Below, one piece after another: positions 9,617-17,894 of a DNA stretch of 64,000 bases. Position 1 is the stretch's first letter; each line of letters opens with the position of its first letter. The position numbers and the translations under genes were made by a program. This DNA is from Pseudidiomarina planktonica (GTDB lineage: Bacteria; Pseudomonadota; Gammaproteobacteria; Enterobacterales; Alteromonadaceae): contig NZ_FXWH01000001.1 in assembly GCF_900177775.1 (NCBI RefSeq), positions 1,178,001-1,242,000 on the forward strand, read 5' to 3'. The notes under the pieces were generated by a model. That model saw only the letters and a list, made by a program, of their open reading frames with translations, made no database searches and was not told where the DNA came from.

Positions 9617-10000
9617 ATGAAAAACGGCCAGAATCCATTTCGGATTCATGTTCAGCAGTGGCAGCATCGAATGCGCCCTGGTGGAAACACAAACATACTC
9701 ACACGCATATTGAGTTGGATTATATTCGGTTTGGTACTGGCTATCGGCTTGGTAGTCGGGCTTTTGGTTGTGCTTATTGGTTGGCTATTAATGTTGCCAT
9801 TGTTATGGCGCCGGCGTAAGGCGGTAAAGCAGGCGTGGCAATTCACGCGGGCCGCACGGGAACAAGCTCGCCAACAAAGTGAGCAAACCAAGCAAACCAA
9901 ACAACAGCAGAACTCAGCCCAGAGTCGCGGAACTGGCACCAGTGACAGTCAGGGAACAACCATTGAAGGTGAGTACAAAGTAAAAGATGATGACCGCTAA
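9617..10000 (+). CDS. Small membrane protein of unknown function with charged tail
   Basis: A 127-residue protein that I do not recognise. From the ATG at 9617 (good AGGAGTAGGAGAGG upstream) it has a basic N-terminus, one long hydrophobic segment or hairpin (ILSWIIFGLVLAIGLVVGLL and onward to MLPLL), then WRRRKAVKQ and a Gln/Thr/Ser-rich, probably disordered tail. The frame runs back to 9569, but that stretch lacks a ribosome binding site. Its stop overlaps the next gene by 14 bases, so the two are probably translationally coupled. A role beside the downstream membrane glycosyltransferase is only a guess. Confidence 0.65.
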   Translation: MKNGQNPFRIHVQQWQHRMRPGGNTNILTRILSWIIFGLVLAIGLVVGLLVVLIGWLLMLPLLWRRRKAVKQAWQFTRAAREQARQQSEQTKQTKQQQNSAQSRGTGTSDSQGTTIEGEYKVKDDDR

Positions 10001-11066
10001 TTTGCCACAACGATGCGACAGCATTGCCCCCGTGATTGTTATTCCGGCGCTGGACCCTGACCACAAGCTGCCAGAACTGATTGCGGCACTTCGCAACGAT
10101 AACCCGCAGAACAAACGTTTTAGCCACATTGTGGTCATCGATGACGGTTCTGATGAGACTGCTCAAGAAGTATTTAATCAGTTAGCGCAACTGAATGACG
10201 TAATTGTTCTGCATCATCAGAGCAATCAGGGAAAAGGCGCGGCTTTAAAAACAGGCTTTAACTGGGTGCTGGAGCATTGTGCTGACACTAATGTGGGCGT
10301 GGTAACCGCCGACGCTGATGGCCAGCATTTGGCTGAAGATATTCTGTCTATTGCCAGCAATCTTATGACTAGCACAAATCGGTTGTGGCTTGGTTGCCGT
10401 GAGTTTCAGGAAAGCAAAGTACCGCTGCGCTCAAAAATAGGTAATGTTTGTACGCTTTGGCTATTTCGCCTGTTCACCGGGGAATACATTCGGGATACTC
10501 AAACCGGCTTACGTGGTATTCCGCGTAGCTATTTGACCAAGCTAAAAGATTTCAGCAGTTGCGGTTATGAATTTGAACTGGACATGTTGTTAAACGCAAA
10601 GCGCAGCGGCATTGCCATTGCTACCCAGTCTATTACGACGGTGTACGAAGACGATAACGCCCGCTCGCATTACCGGCCGATTATTGATTCCGTTAAAATC
10701 TATCAACGTTTCTTTAAATTTGCCGGAGTAGGGATACTTTCAGCTGGTTTAGACTACGGTGTTTTTGCTGCTTATTTTTGGCTAACCGAAGATCTGCTGT
10801 GGGCCATAGTTTGTGCACGCGTGGTGTCAGGCATTTTTAACTTCAGCCTGAACAAGCAATTTGTGTTTAGCAGTAAAGACAGAGTGATGCCGGAACTAGC
10901 AAAATACGTGTCACTGGCAGGTGTTTTGATTCTGGCGAACTACGTTATTACTGAGTCACTCAGGTATCTGAATGTTACGCCATACATCGGCAAGCCAATC
11001 GCTGAACTGGGCATCTTCCTGCTAAGTTACGGTGGCCAGCGCCGCTTTGTATTTAAAGACAGCTAG
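9987..11066 (+). CDS. Family 2 glycosyltransferase fused to a GtrA-like membrane domain
   Basis: A 359-residue fusion. Residues 15-225 form a GT-A fold of the dolichol-phosphate-mannose synthase type: VIVIPALDPD, VVIDDGSDE, GKGAALKTGF and the metal-binding TADADGQH. Residues 235-355 form a GtrA-like domain of four hydrophobic helices (FFKFAGVGILSAGLDYGVFA, then SGIFNFSLNKQFVFSS). GtrA proteins are thought to flip or hold polyprenyl-phosphate-linked sugars. The protein may make a lipid-linked sugar at the inner membrane and present it for O-antigen or lipid modification, but no such cluster lies nearby. The start ATG lies inside the previous gene. Confidence 0.88.
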   Translation: MMTANLPQRCDSIAPVIVIPALDPDHKLPELIAALRNDNPQNKRFSHIVVIDDGSDETAQEVFNQLAQLNDVIVLHHQSNQGKGAALKTGFNWVLEHCADTNVGVVTADADGQHLAEDILSIASNLMTSTNRLWLGCREFQESKVPLRSKIGNVCTLWLFRLFTGEYIRDTQTGLRGIPRSYLTKLKDFSSCGYEFELDMLLNAKRSGIAIATQSITTVYEDDNARSHYRPIIDSVKIYQRFFKFAGVGILSAGLDYGVFAAYFWLTEDLLWAIVCARVVSGIFNFSLNKQFVFSSKDRVMPELAKYVSLAGVLILANYVITESLRYLNVTPYIGKPIAELGIFLLSYGGQRRFVFKDS

Positions 11067-11070
11067 CTCA

Positions 11071-11577
11071 CTAATAAGCTGGCCTTTTGCTGCGTCGAAA
11101 TAAACGGCGCAGCAAGCCCTTCAGTATATCCAGTAACAGCAACACAATCAGCGTAAATACGCCGCCGGTAACCAGTGCCCGGGTAGTTAGTGGCACCGCA
11201 TAGCTATATTGCTGCCAGGTAGCCGTACGAATCTCGTCATCCGCTGCTACCACCAAATGTAATAACTGCTCAGGGTAGCTCACCTGCAATGCTTGTTGTT
11301 CAGCCGAAAAGCGCAGCCAGCGGTTATACATAGAGCGCAGCGGAATAGCTTCTTCGCGAAAAATAGCATCGTTTGAGGTTTGGTGGTGATTAATCAAAGC
11401 TTCTAAATCACCATTGAAATGACGATCGGCAATTTGCTGAAAGCCAGACAAATTTTCGGTCACTTCAGCAAGTTGGGCATGTAAACGTTGGTGGTATTGG
11501 CTTAGAAAGTTGGGAAACTGAATGCCAATTAGCAACGTAATACAGGCAATAGCAACGAATAGATAACGATACAGCAT
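11071..11577 (-). CDS. DUF2937 family membrane protein
   Basis: A 168-residue protein resembling DUF2937, a gammaproteobacterial family without known function. It has an N-terminal hydrophobic segment (YLFVAIACITLLIGIQFP), a central soluble part (residues 25-130) with FLSQYHQRL and GFQQIADRHFNGDLEALI, a second membrane segment (ALVTGGVFTLIVLLLLDIL) and a basic tail. The central part is probably periplasmic or a helical domain between two anchors. It lies downstream of the RND genes on the same strand. A perfect 14 bp inverted repeat ends two bases before its ATG, leaving no obvious ribosome binding site. Confidence 0.75.
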   Translation of the reverse strand: MLYRYLFVAIACITLLIGIQFPNFLSQYHQRLHAQLAEVTENLSGFQQIADRHFNGDLEALINHHQTSNDAIFREEAIPLRSMYNRWLRFSAEQQALQVSYPEQLLHLVVAADDEIRTATWQQYSYAVPLTTRALVTGGVFTLIVLLLLDILKGLLRRLFRRSKRPAY

Positions 11578-11579
11578 AG

Positions 11580-11617
11580 GCTATGGTTAGGTTAGCTAAG
11601 AGAAACCTAACCATAGC
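11580..11617. repeat. Perfect 14 bp inverted repeat between the RND permease and DUF2937 genes
   Basis: GCTATGGTTAGGTT at 11580-11593, a 10-base loop, and the exact reverse complement at 11604-11617. On the minus strand it would form a hairpin between the RND permease stop and the ATG of the next gene. Neither side has a run of T long enough for a classic terminator. Confidence 0.8.
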
Positions 11618-11629
11618 ACGCTTTTGGAG

Positions 11630-14600
11630 TTATTCCTCTACCGCTTTCGGCGGGAAGGTTTTACGTACCACATAGTACAGCAGCGGTACGAAGAATATGG
11701 CCAGAATAGTGCCGCCGAGCATACCACCAATAACACCTGTACCTATGGCCTGACGGCTTACCGCGCCAGCGCCGGTGGACAGGGCCAGTGGCAACACGCC
11801 GAAGGTAAAGGCCAATGAGGTCATCAGAATCGGACGCAACCGTAAGCGAACCGCTTCAAGTGTTGATTCCAGTAATTCCTTGCCTTGTGCCTGCAGGTCT
11901 TTGGCAAATTCAACTATCAAGATAGCGTTCCTTGCCGAAACACCCACAGTCGTTAGCAGGCCAACCTGGAAGTACACGTCGTTTTCAAGACCACGCATGG
12001 TGGCGGCAATAACAGCACCCAGAATACCAAGCGGAACCACCAACATAACGGCGAAAGGTATCGACCAGCTCTCGTACAGAGCCGACAAGCACAGGAACAC
12101 TACTAACAGCGACAACGCATAAAGCAGTGGCGCCTGATTACCGGATACTTGCTCTTCTAAAGAAATACCTGTCCACTCGAAACCAATGCCTGGCGGCAGT
12201 TGGGCGATGAGTTCGGCCATTTTGTCCATGGCGGCACCTGAGGAGAAACCTTCGGCTGCTTCACCCTGTATATTCATAGCGGGCACACCGTTATAGCGTT
12301 GTACGCGCTGCGGGCCGAAGTCCCAGTAGGTGCTGGAGAAGGCTCCTAAGGAAACCATTTCGCCGCTATCGTTACGCACATACCAGTCGGAAATATCTTC
12401 AGGCTTCATACGATTCTCCGCCTGACCTTGCACGTATACGCGCTTCACCCGACCGCGGTCAATGAAGTCATTCACATAAGAGCTACCGAAGGCTGAACTT
12501 AAAGTCGCATTAATAGCGTCAATGCTAATACCCATGGCTTTGGCTTTATTGAAATCAACGTCTACCCGGAACTGCGGTGTATCTTCTAACCCATTGGGTC
12601 GCACACCGGTTAGTGATTCTTCCTGCGAGGCCATACCCAGTAATTGATTACGGGCGTTCAGCAGTTCCTGATGACCCAAGCCACCGCGGTCCTGCAAAAA
12701 CAGGTTAAAGCCACTGGCGGTTCCCAGCGCCGGAATCGAAGGCAGGTTAAAGGCAAATATCATGGCTTCACGGATTTGACTCAACTTACCCATAGCCTGG
12801 CCAATAATGGCGTCTACCTGTAACCCCGGAGTAGTACGTTCGTCCCAGTCAGTCATACGCACGAAGGCTAAACCGGCATTCTGACCCTGACCACTAAAGC
12901 TGAAGCCAACTACCGAAAATACAGAGCGAATGCCATCGGCTTCGTCTAAATAGTAGTTCTCAATTTTTTGCATGGTTTCAAACGACTGTTCCTGAGTAGC
13001 ACCGGCAGGTAACTGCATTTGCGTCAGAAATACGCCGCGGTCTTCGTTCGGAATAAAGGAGCTGGGCATACGTGCGAACAAGAAGCCAAGTACCACTACC
13101 AAACCAAGATAAATAACAATAAAACGGCCGCTGCGCTTAATGATGCTTTGCACCGAGTTGGTATATTTATTGGTGGCGCGATCCAGGCCACGGTTAAACA
13201 TACCCAATAAACCCTTAGGTTTATGGTTCTCATTAATCGGCTTCAAAATAGTGGCGCACAGTGCTGGCGAGAAAATAATCGCCACCAGTACTGACAAGGC
13301 CATGGCTGAAATAATAGTTATCGAGAACTGTCGGTATACCGCACCGGTGGAGCCGCCGAAGAAGGCCATAGGAACGAATACTGCGGCCATAACCAAACCA
13401 ATGGCAACTAGCGCACCGGTAATTTGGCCCATACTCTTGATGGTGGCTTTACGGGGCGACAAGCCTTCTTCACTCATTAGTCGCTCAACGTTTTCAACTA
13501 CCACTATGGCGTCATCCACCAACAGGCCAATGGCCAGTACCACCCCGAACATAGTTAAGGTGTTAATGGTAAATCCAAAGGCCGACATGATGCCGAAGGT
13601 ACCTAATAACACCACCGGAATGGCAAAGGCTGGAATAAGTGTGGCGCGTAAGTTCTGTAAAAACAGAAACATCAGTAAAAACACCAGCACTACCGCTTCA
13701 AATAGAATTTTTACCACTTCGGTAATGGATATTTCTACGAATGGGGTGGTGTCATACGGAATCACCAAACTAACGCCTTCCGGGAAAAACTGCTCCAGTT
13801 CAGCTACTCGTTCTTTCACGGCGGCCGCTGTTGCCAAGGCATTAGCACCCGTTGCCAGATTCACTGCCAAACCGGTCGCCGGCTGGCGGTTGTAGCGCGC
13901 TATGGTGTTATAGCTCTCCGCACCAAGTTCAACTTTGGCAACATCAGCAACAGTCACTTCCGAACCGTCGTTATTCACGCGTAGCAAAATGTCCTCAAAC
14001 TCGGACACTGTTTCCAGCCGGGTTTGCGCAATAATAGACGACGTTAAACGTTGCCCTTCAACAGCAGGGGTGCCACCTAAACGACCGGCGGCAACCTGGT
14101 TGTTTTGTTCCCGCAGGGCCAGAACTACGTCCTGAGTAGTCATTTGGTAGCGATTTAACGCAGCAGGGTCCAACCAAATACGCATGGCGTAAGGTGCACC
14201 GAACAGCTGCACGTTACCAACGCCGGTTGTACGGCTAATAGGATCTTGCATGTTGCTGGCAATGTAATCGCCCAAATCTGTTTGGTCGATGTCCGGGTTG
14301 TCCGACACCAGCGCCAATACCATTAAGAATGAGTTATTCGATTTAGCTACCACTAAGCCCTGTTCTTGCACGGCTTGTGGCAGCAAGGGTAATGCTAGCT
14401 GTAGTTTATTCTGTACCTGTACCTGCGCAATGTCGGCATCAGTACCGGCTTCGAAGGTTAGGGTAATGCTGGCATTACCGGCTGAATCACTGGCTGAAGA
14501 GAAATACTTCAGGTTGTCGATGCCAGTCAGGTTTTGTTCAATTACCTGGGTTACGCTTTCTTCCAGCGTAGCTGCCGTAGCACCCGGGTAAGAGGCATTA

Positions 14601-14734
14601 ATTTGCACTGAAGGCGGCGCAATTTCCGGGTATTGCTCAATTGGCAACTGCGTAATTGCTAAGCCACCGCCAAGCATGATCAGTATGGCAATAACCCATG
14701 CAAAAATAGGGCGGTTAATAAAAAAGTTAGCCAT
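11630..14734 (-). CDS. RND-type multidrug efflux permease (AcrB/MexB class)
   Basis: A 1034-residue inner-membrane, proton-driven drug exporter of the HAE1 group. The start [20 protein letters not shown] is characteristic of AcrB/Mex[19 protein letters not shown] holds the Asp pair of the proton relay in TM4. Twelve hydrophobic helices and two large periplasmic loops can be followed, ending [20 protein letters not shown]. The length fits AcrB (1049) and MexB (1046). The adaptor gene is three bases upstream, so the pair is one operon. No tolC-like outer membrane gene is present in the window, so the pump presumably uses a TolC encoded elsewhere. Confidence 0.97.
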   Translation of the reverse strand: MANFFINRPIFAWVIAILIMLGGGLAITQLPIEQYPEIAPPSVQINASYPGATAATLEESVTQVIEQNLTGIDNLKYFSSASDSAGNASITLTFEAGTDADIAQVQVQNKLQLALPLLPQAVQEQGLVVAKSNNSFLMVLALVSDNPDIDQTDLGDYIASNMQDPISRTTGVGNVQLFGAPYAMRIWLDPAALNRYQMTTQDVVLALREQNNQVAAGRLGGTPAVEGQRLTSSIIAQTRLETVSEFEDILLRVNNDGSEVTVADVAKVELGAESYNTIARYNRQPATGLAVNLATGANALATAAAVKERVAELEQFFPEGVSLVIPYDTTPFVEISITEVVKILFEAVVLVFLLMFLFLQNLRATLIPAFAIPVVLLGTFGIMSAFGFTINTLTMFGVVLAIGLLVDDAIVVVENVERLMSEEGLSPRKATIKSMGQITGALVAIGLVMAAVFVPMAFFGGSTGAVYRQFSITIISAMALSVLVAIIFSPALCATILKPINENHKPKGLLGMFNRGLDRATNKYTNSVQSIIKRSGRFIVIYLGLVVVLGFLFARMPSSFIPNEDRGVFLTQMQLPAGATQEQSFETMQKIENYYLDEADGIRSVFSVVGFSFSGQGQNAGLAFVRMTDWDERTTPGLQVDAIIGQAMGKLSQIREAMIFAFNLPSIPALGTASGFNLFLQDRGGLGHQELLNARNQLLGMASQEESLTGVRPNGLEDTPQFRVDVDFNKAKAMGISIDAINATLSSAFGSSYVNDFIDRGRVKRVYVQGQAENRMKPEDISDWYVRNDSGEMVSLGAFSSTYWDFGPQRVQRYNGVPAMNIQGEAAEGFSSGAAMDKMAELIAQLPPGIGFEWTGISLEEQVSGNQAPLLYALSLLVVFLCLSALYESWSIPFAVMLVVPLGILGAVIAATMRGLENDVYFQVGLLTTVGVSARNAILIVEFAKDLQAQGKELLESTLEAVRLRLRPILMTSLAFTFGVLPLALSTGAGAVSRQAIGTGVIGGMLGGTILAIFFVPLLYYVVRKTFPPKAVEE

Positions 14735-14737
14735 GAA

Positions 14738-15880
14738 TTATTTCACTTCTTCTGTTTTAACTGGCATGTCTGGACTGATTTTCTGAAGTCCTTCTACAAT
14801 CACCTGATCACCTGCTTCCAGGCCATCCGTAACAATCCAGTCGCTACCTAAGGTAGAGGCAACCTCAACAAAGCGCTGCTCAACTTTACCGTCACTGTTT
14901 ACCAGCATCACCATGGCGCGGCCGCGTGGGTCACGAGTAACTCCGGATTGCGGTGCCAACAGGGCTTGTTTCAAGGTTCCTGAGGTTACTTCGGTATTTA
15001 CGTACATGCCTGGCATAATCCGGTGGTCGGGGTTATCAACCCGGGCGCGCAGAGTAATGGCACTGGTTTGCGGGTCGACACTGACTTCGTTAAACAGCAG
15101 CTCGCCGGTTACCCGAAAGCTCTCGTTGTTGCCTACTAATACGGCAACTTCAGCACGGTTATCAGGGGCGGTTTCAATTCGGCCAGAGCGAATATCTTGT
15201 TGCAATTGCAGGTATTCATCGCTGCTTTGTACAATATCGATGTAAATAGGATCAAGCTGATGAATAGTCGTTAACGCTTGCGCCTGACCGTTGCTAACCA
15301 GCGCACCCTCGGTAAGCAAAGAACGGCCGATGCGGCCAGAAATAGGGGCGCGAACCTGAGTGTACTGAATATTTAATTCAGCGCGGGCAACGTCAGCCTG
15401 AGCTACTTTAAGTTCAGCCTGAGCTTGCAGGTAAGTAGCTTCAACCTCATCAAAATCTTGTTGGCTAACAGCGCTTTCCTCAATCAGATTTTCAAAGCGT
15501 TGAAAGCGTTTTTCGGTGGCACTCAAATTCGCCTGCGCACGCGCCAGTGCAGCCTCGGCGCTATTAAGTTCTGCAGCGTAAGTGCTGTCTTCAATTTGAT
15601 AAAGTTGCTGGCCAGCTTCAACCATAGCGCCACCTTCAAACAGTTGCTGTTCAATAATGCCACTTACCTGAGGGCGAACTTCGGCAACTTTATAGGCGGC
15701 CGCGCGGCCGGGTAGTGAGGTGGTTAAGGTTACGGACTGGGGTTCAATGGTTACCACGCCAACAGTCATTGGTTCTTGCTGATTACCAGAGTCTGCCGGA
15801 GCCTCGTCACTGCAGGCTGCCAGCAATAAGGAACCGGCCAGAACTGAAACAAACAACGATGAAGAAGGACGTTGTTGCAT
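14738..15880 (-). CDS. RND efflux periplasmic adaptor (AcrA/MexA class), lipoprotein
   Basis: A 380-residue membrane fusion protein linking the RND permease to an outer membrane channel. The lipobox LLLAAC places the acylated Cys at residue 23. The biotinyl-lipoyl half motifs appear at VRPQVSGIIEQQLFEGGAMVE and VRAPISGRIGRSLLTEGALV. Between them a helical hairpin (about residues 95-165) contains the repeated Ala/Glu/Gln pattern. The start follows GTGAGGT. It is first in the operon with the permease. An AcrR-like operator lies about 70 bases upstream. Confidence 0.96.
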   Translation of the reverse strand: MQQRPSSSLFVSVLAGSLLLAACSDEAPADSGNQQEPMTVGVVTIEPQSVTLTTSLPGRAAAYKVAEVRPQVSGIIEQQLFEGGAMVEAGQQLYQIEDSTYAAELNSAEAALARAQANLSATEKRFQRFENLIEESAVSQQDFDEVEATYLQAQAELKVAQADVARAELNIQYTQVRAPISGRIGRSLLTEGALVSNGQAQALTTIHQLDPIYIDIVQSSDEYLQLQQDIRSGRIETAPDNRAEVAVLVGNNESFRVTGELLFNEVSVDPQTSAITLRARVDNPDHRIMPGMYVNTEVTSGTLKQALLAPQSGVTRDPRGRAMVMLVNSDGKVEQRFVEVASTLGSDWIVTDGLEAGDQVIVEGLQKISPDMPVKTEEVK

Positions 15881-15949
15881 GTAGTTACCTCACTATCTAA
15901 ATAAAATATAACGACCTGTGTACCGGGTCATTTGGAATGCGCGTCATTA

Positions 15950-15973
15950 TACATACATACATGAATGTTTGTA
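15950..15973. promoter_or_regulatory. AcrR-like operator upstream of the RND efflux operon
   Basis: A 24 bp imperfect palindrome with halves TACATACATACA and TGAATGTTTGTA; 10 of 12 positions are symmetric. By my alignment it matches 20 of 24 positions of the recalled E. coli AcrR box upstream of acrAB. It lies in the 174-base spacer between the adaptor gene and the plus-strand gene at 16055. TetR-family repressors bind such sites and release them on drug binding. No acrR gene adjoins it. Confidence 0.7.
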
Positions 15974-16054
15974 AGTGGGATCACTATATTGCTGACAAGT
16001 TTTATTAGCGTTAGGCTTAACTATAAACTTCTAATTCAATCAGGTAAGCATTCT

Positions 16055-16492
16055 ATGACACTGCCGCAACGTCCGGTTCTTATTGGTATTAGCATTTCAA
16101 TTCTGATTGTAGTCGTAATTTTAGGTTTTTTTGGTGCCGACATACAAAGCGCGTTAAATCGTAACAAAGTGCAACAAGAGCTGGTAGAACGCTCCGGTAT
16201 CTATAATCGCAACACACCCAGACTGCTCAATGAACAGGTAAAATTCGAGCGTACTAGTGTAGACGATAATAGCTTACGTTTTCATTACACCTTGTTGCAG
16301 CCGAAACGTCGGCAAAGCGATCTGATTGAATTGAGCGAGGACTTACAGCAGCAAATGCTGAAAAACTTATGTAATAGTCCCGACATGGTGTTTTTCCGTC
16401 AGCAGGATGTGGAAATTCAATATGATTTCCGAGACACCAATAACGAACGCCTTAGTTATATCAAAGCGTTACCAAGCCGGGACTGTCGCTGA
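16055..16492 (+). CDS. Membrane-anchored protein of unknown function
   Basis: A 145-residue protein I do not recognise. The preferred ATG at 16055 gives a short polar N-terminus, one membrane segment (PVLIGISISILIVVVILGFF) and a soluble, probably periplasmic domain of about 110 residues with two cysteines (LCNSPDM and SRDCR) that could pair. The reading frame extends to an ATG at 15965, but that start lies inside the AcrR-like operator and would add an unlikely leader. It is divergent from the efflux operon. Its stop nearly touches the stop of the convergent oxidoreductase gene. Confidence 0.6.
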   Translation: MTLPQRPVLIGISISILIVVVILGFFGADIQSALNRNKVQQELVERSGIYNRNTPRLLNEQVKFERTSVDDNSLRFHYTLLQPKRRQSDLIELSEDLQQQMLKNLCNSPDMVFFRQQDVEIQYDFRDTNNERLSYIKALPSRDCR

Positions 16493-16493
16493 T

Positions 16494-17507
16494 TTAACTG
16501 TCGAAGCCTTCCAGTACCAATTTACCAATAGCTGTGTGTTGTTCCAGCTGTTGGTGAGCCCGACGGAGGTTTTCGGCGTTAATGACACCTAAATGCTGCC
16601 CCAGTGTGGTTTTAATTTTCCCAGCATCCACTAGCGTAGCTACCTCATTAAGCAGCTTGCGTTGACTGTCCATGTCGTCGGTTTGGAACAGCGATCGGGT
16701 GTACATAAACTCCCAATGTAACGACAAGCTTTTCTGCTTCATACTACTTATATCAAGTGGTTCAGTGGGGTCGTCAATAAGCGCTAAACGGCCTTGTGGG
16801 CGCAGCATTTTTACCAGCTCGGCAAAGTGTTCGGCAGTATGGGTGAGGCTGGCTACGTGGGTTACATCGGTCAGCTTGTGCTTGGCTAATTCTTCGCTCA
16901 AGGGATTGCTATGATCAAGTACCACGTCGGCGCCCAGCTCTTGCACCCAGGCTTTGGTTTCTGGCCGTGATGCGGTAGCTACCACAGTGGCTTGCGTAAG
17001 CTGCTTCGCTAACTGCACTAAGATAGAACCAACCCCACCAGCAGCACCGGTAACTAATAATATGGCAGGCTTATTGGTAGGTACTTGCAGCCGCTCAAAT
17101 AACAGTTCCCAGGCGGTAATGGTAGTTAGCGGCAGCGCGGCGGCTTCAGCATGGCTCAATGAGCTTGGCTTACGGCCAACAATACGCTCGTCTACCACCT
17201 GATACTGAGCATTGCAGCCCGGCCGGTTTAAGTCGCCGGCATACCAAACTTCATCACCTATCTTATAATTGGTCACTTCGTTACCCACAGCTACAACTTC
17301 ACCGCTGGCGTCCCAGCCAATTACTTTGTGGCTGCCGTGATCCGGTGCTATACGCATGCGAATTTTCGTATCAACAGGGTTTACTGCGATGGCTTTTATT
17401 TTTACCAGCACATCGCGCGGGCCGGGCTTGGGTTTGTCCAGTTCAATATCCTGCAGGCTTTGCGGATTGTCGGCGGGAAGTGACTGCTGATAACCAATTG
17501 CTTTCAT
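16494..17507 (-). CDS. Zinc-type alcohol dehydrogenase/quinone oxidoreductase family protein
   Basis: A 337-residue medium-chain dehydrogenase/reductase. It starts MKAIGYQQS at 17507, with ACAGGAG upstream; the longer frame to 17582 lacks support. The N-terminal GroES-like domain contains VDTKIRMRI and GWDASGEVVAVG. The NAD(P)-binding motif is VTGAAGGVGSILVQLAKQL. The absence of the structural-zinc Cys cluster points to the quinone-reductase-like branch, which uses NADPH to reduce quinones or enals. The substrate is unknown. It is a single gene. Confidence 0.88.
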   Translation of the reverse strand: MKAIGYQQSLPADNPQSLQDIELDKPKPGPRDVLVKIKAIAVNPVDTKIRMRIAPDHGSHKVIGWDASGEVVAVGNEVTNYKIGDEVWYAGDLNRPGCNAQYQVVDERIVGRKPSSLSHAEAAALPLTTITAWELLFERLQVPTNKPAILLVTGAAGGVGSILVQLAKQLTQATVVATASRPETKAWVQELGADVVLDHSNPLSEELAKHKLTDVTHVASLTHTAEHFAELVKMLRPQGRLALIDDPTEPLDISSMKQKSLSLHWEFMYTRSLFQTDDMDSQRKLLNEVATLVDAGKIKTTLGQHLGVINAENLRRAHQQLEQHTAIGKLVLEGFDS

Positions 17508-17633
17508 GAAAAACTCCTGTTGGCCTTTTGTTTGTGATCTGTAACATGCTAAGGACATGTAAAGAAAGTAGATTTGCGGCAAAACTCGAAATCCGCGTCT
17601 ATACTTAGAATATAGTTAATTAATGGAGGTTTT

Positions 17634-17894
17634 ATGAGCTACAAACAAGCACTGGTCGATCCTACTGCCGTTTATGATAAACCGGCCGACGTTTTGGAGG
17701 ACGCAGAGCTGTCGGATTTTGAAAAAGTGAAAATTCTGGATCGCTGGGAGTATGATGCCCGCGAACTGCAAGTTGCTGCTGAAGAGAACATGGGCGGTGG
17801 CTCCAGAGATTTCTTAGATGAAGTACTTGCAGCTAAGAGTAAACTCGGTATTGAAAGCGATGATAAAGCCGGCAATACCAAGCAAAACAGTTAA
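17634..17894 (+). CDS. Small conserved acidic protein of unknown function
   Basis: An 86-residue soluble, acidic protein. It resembles short hypothetical proteins of gammaproteobacteria and pseudomonads with the pattern 'PADVLEDAELSDFEKVKILDRWEYDARELQVA' shortened here to its core, LSDFEKVKILDRWEYDARE. A Gly-rich turn (NMGGGS) separates two helices. The ATG has a strong TAATGGAGG site upstream, so it is very likely translated. The stop overlaps that of the convergent acetyl-CoA hydrolase family gene by three bases. Function unknown. Confidence 0.75.
   Translation: MSYKQALVDPTAVYDKPADVLEDAELSDFEKVKILDRWEYDARELQVAAEENMGGGSRDFLDEVLAAKSKLGIESDDKAGNTKQNS

Noticed and set aside
13140-13895. A 251-codon open frame on the plus strand within the RND permease gene
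   Set aside because: It is antisense to a clearly coding 1034-residue transporter, has no ribosome binding site and its translation is rich in Ser, Thr, Asn and Lys with no domain pattern.
15965-16054. Earlier ATG for the membrane-anchored protein at 16055
   Set aside because: The start lies inside the AcrR-like operator and the added leader has no signal; the internal ATG gives a clean membrane anchor.
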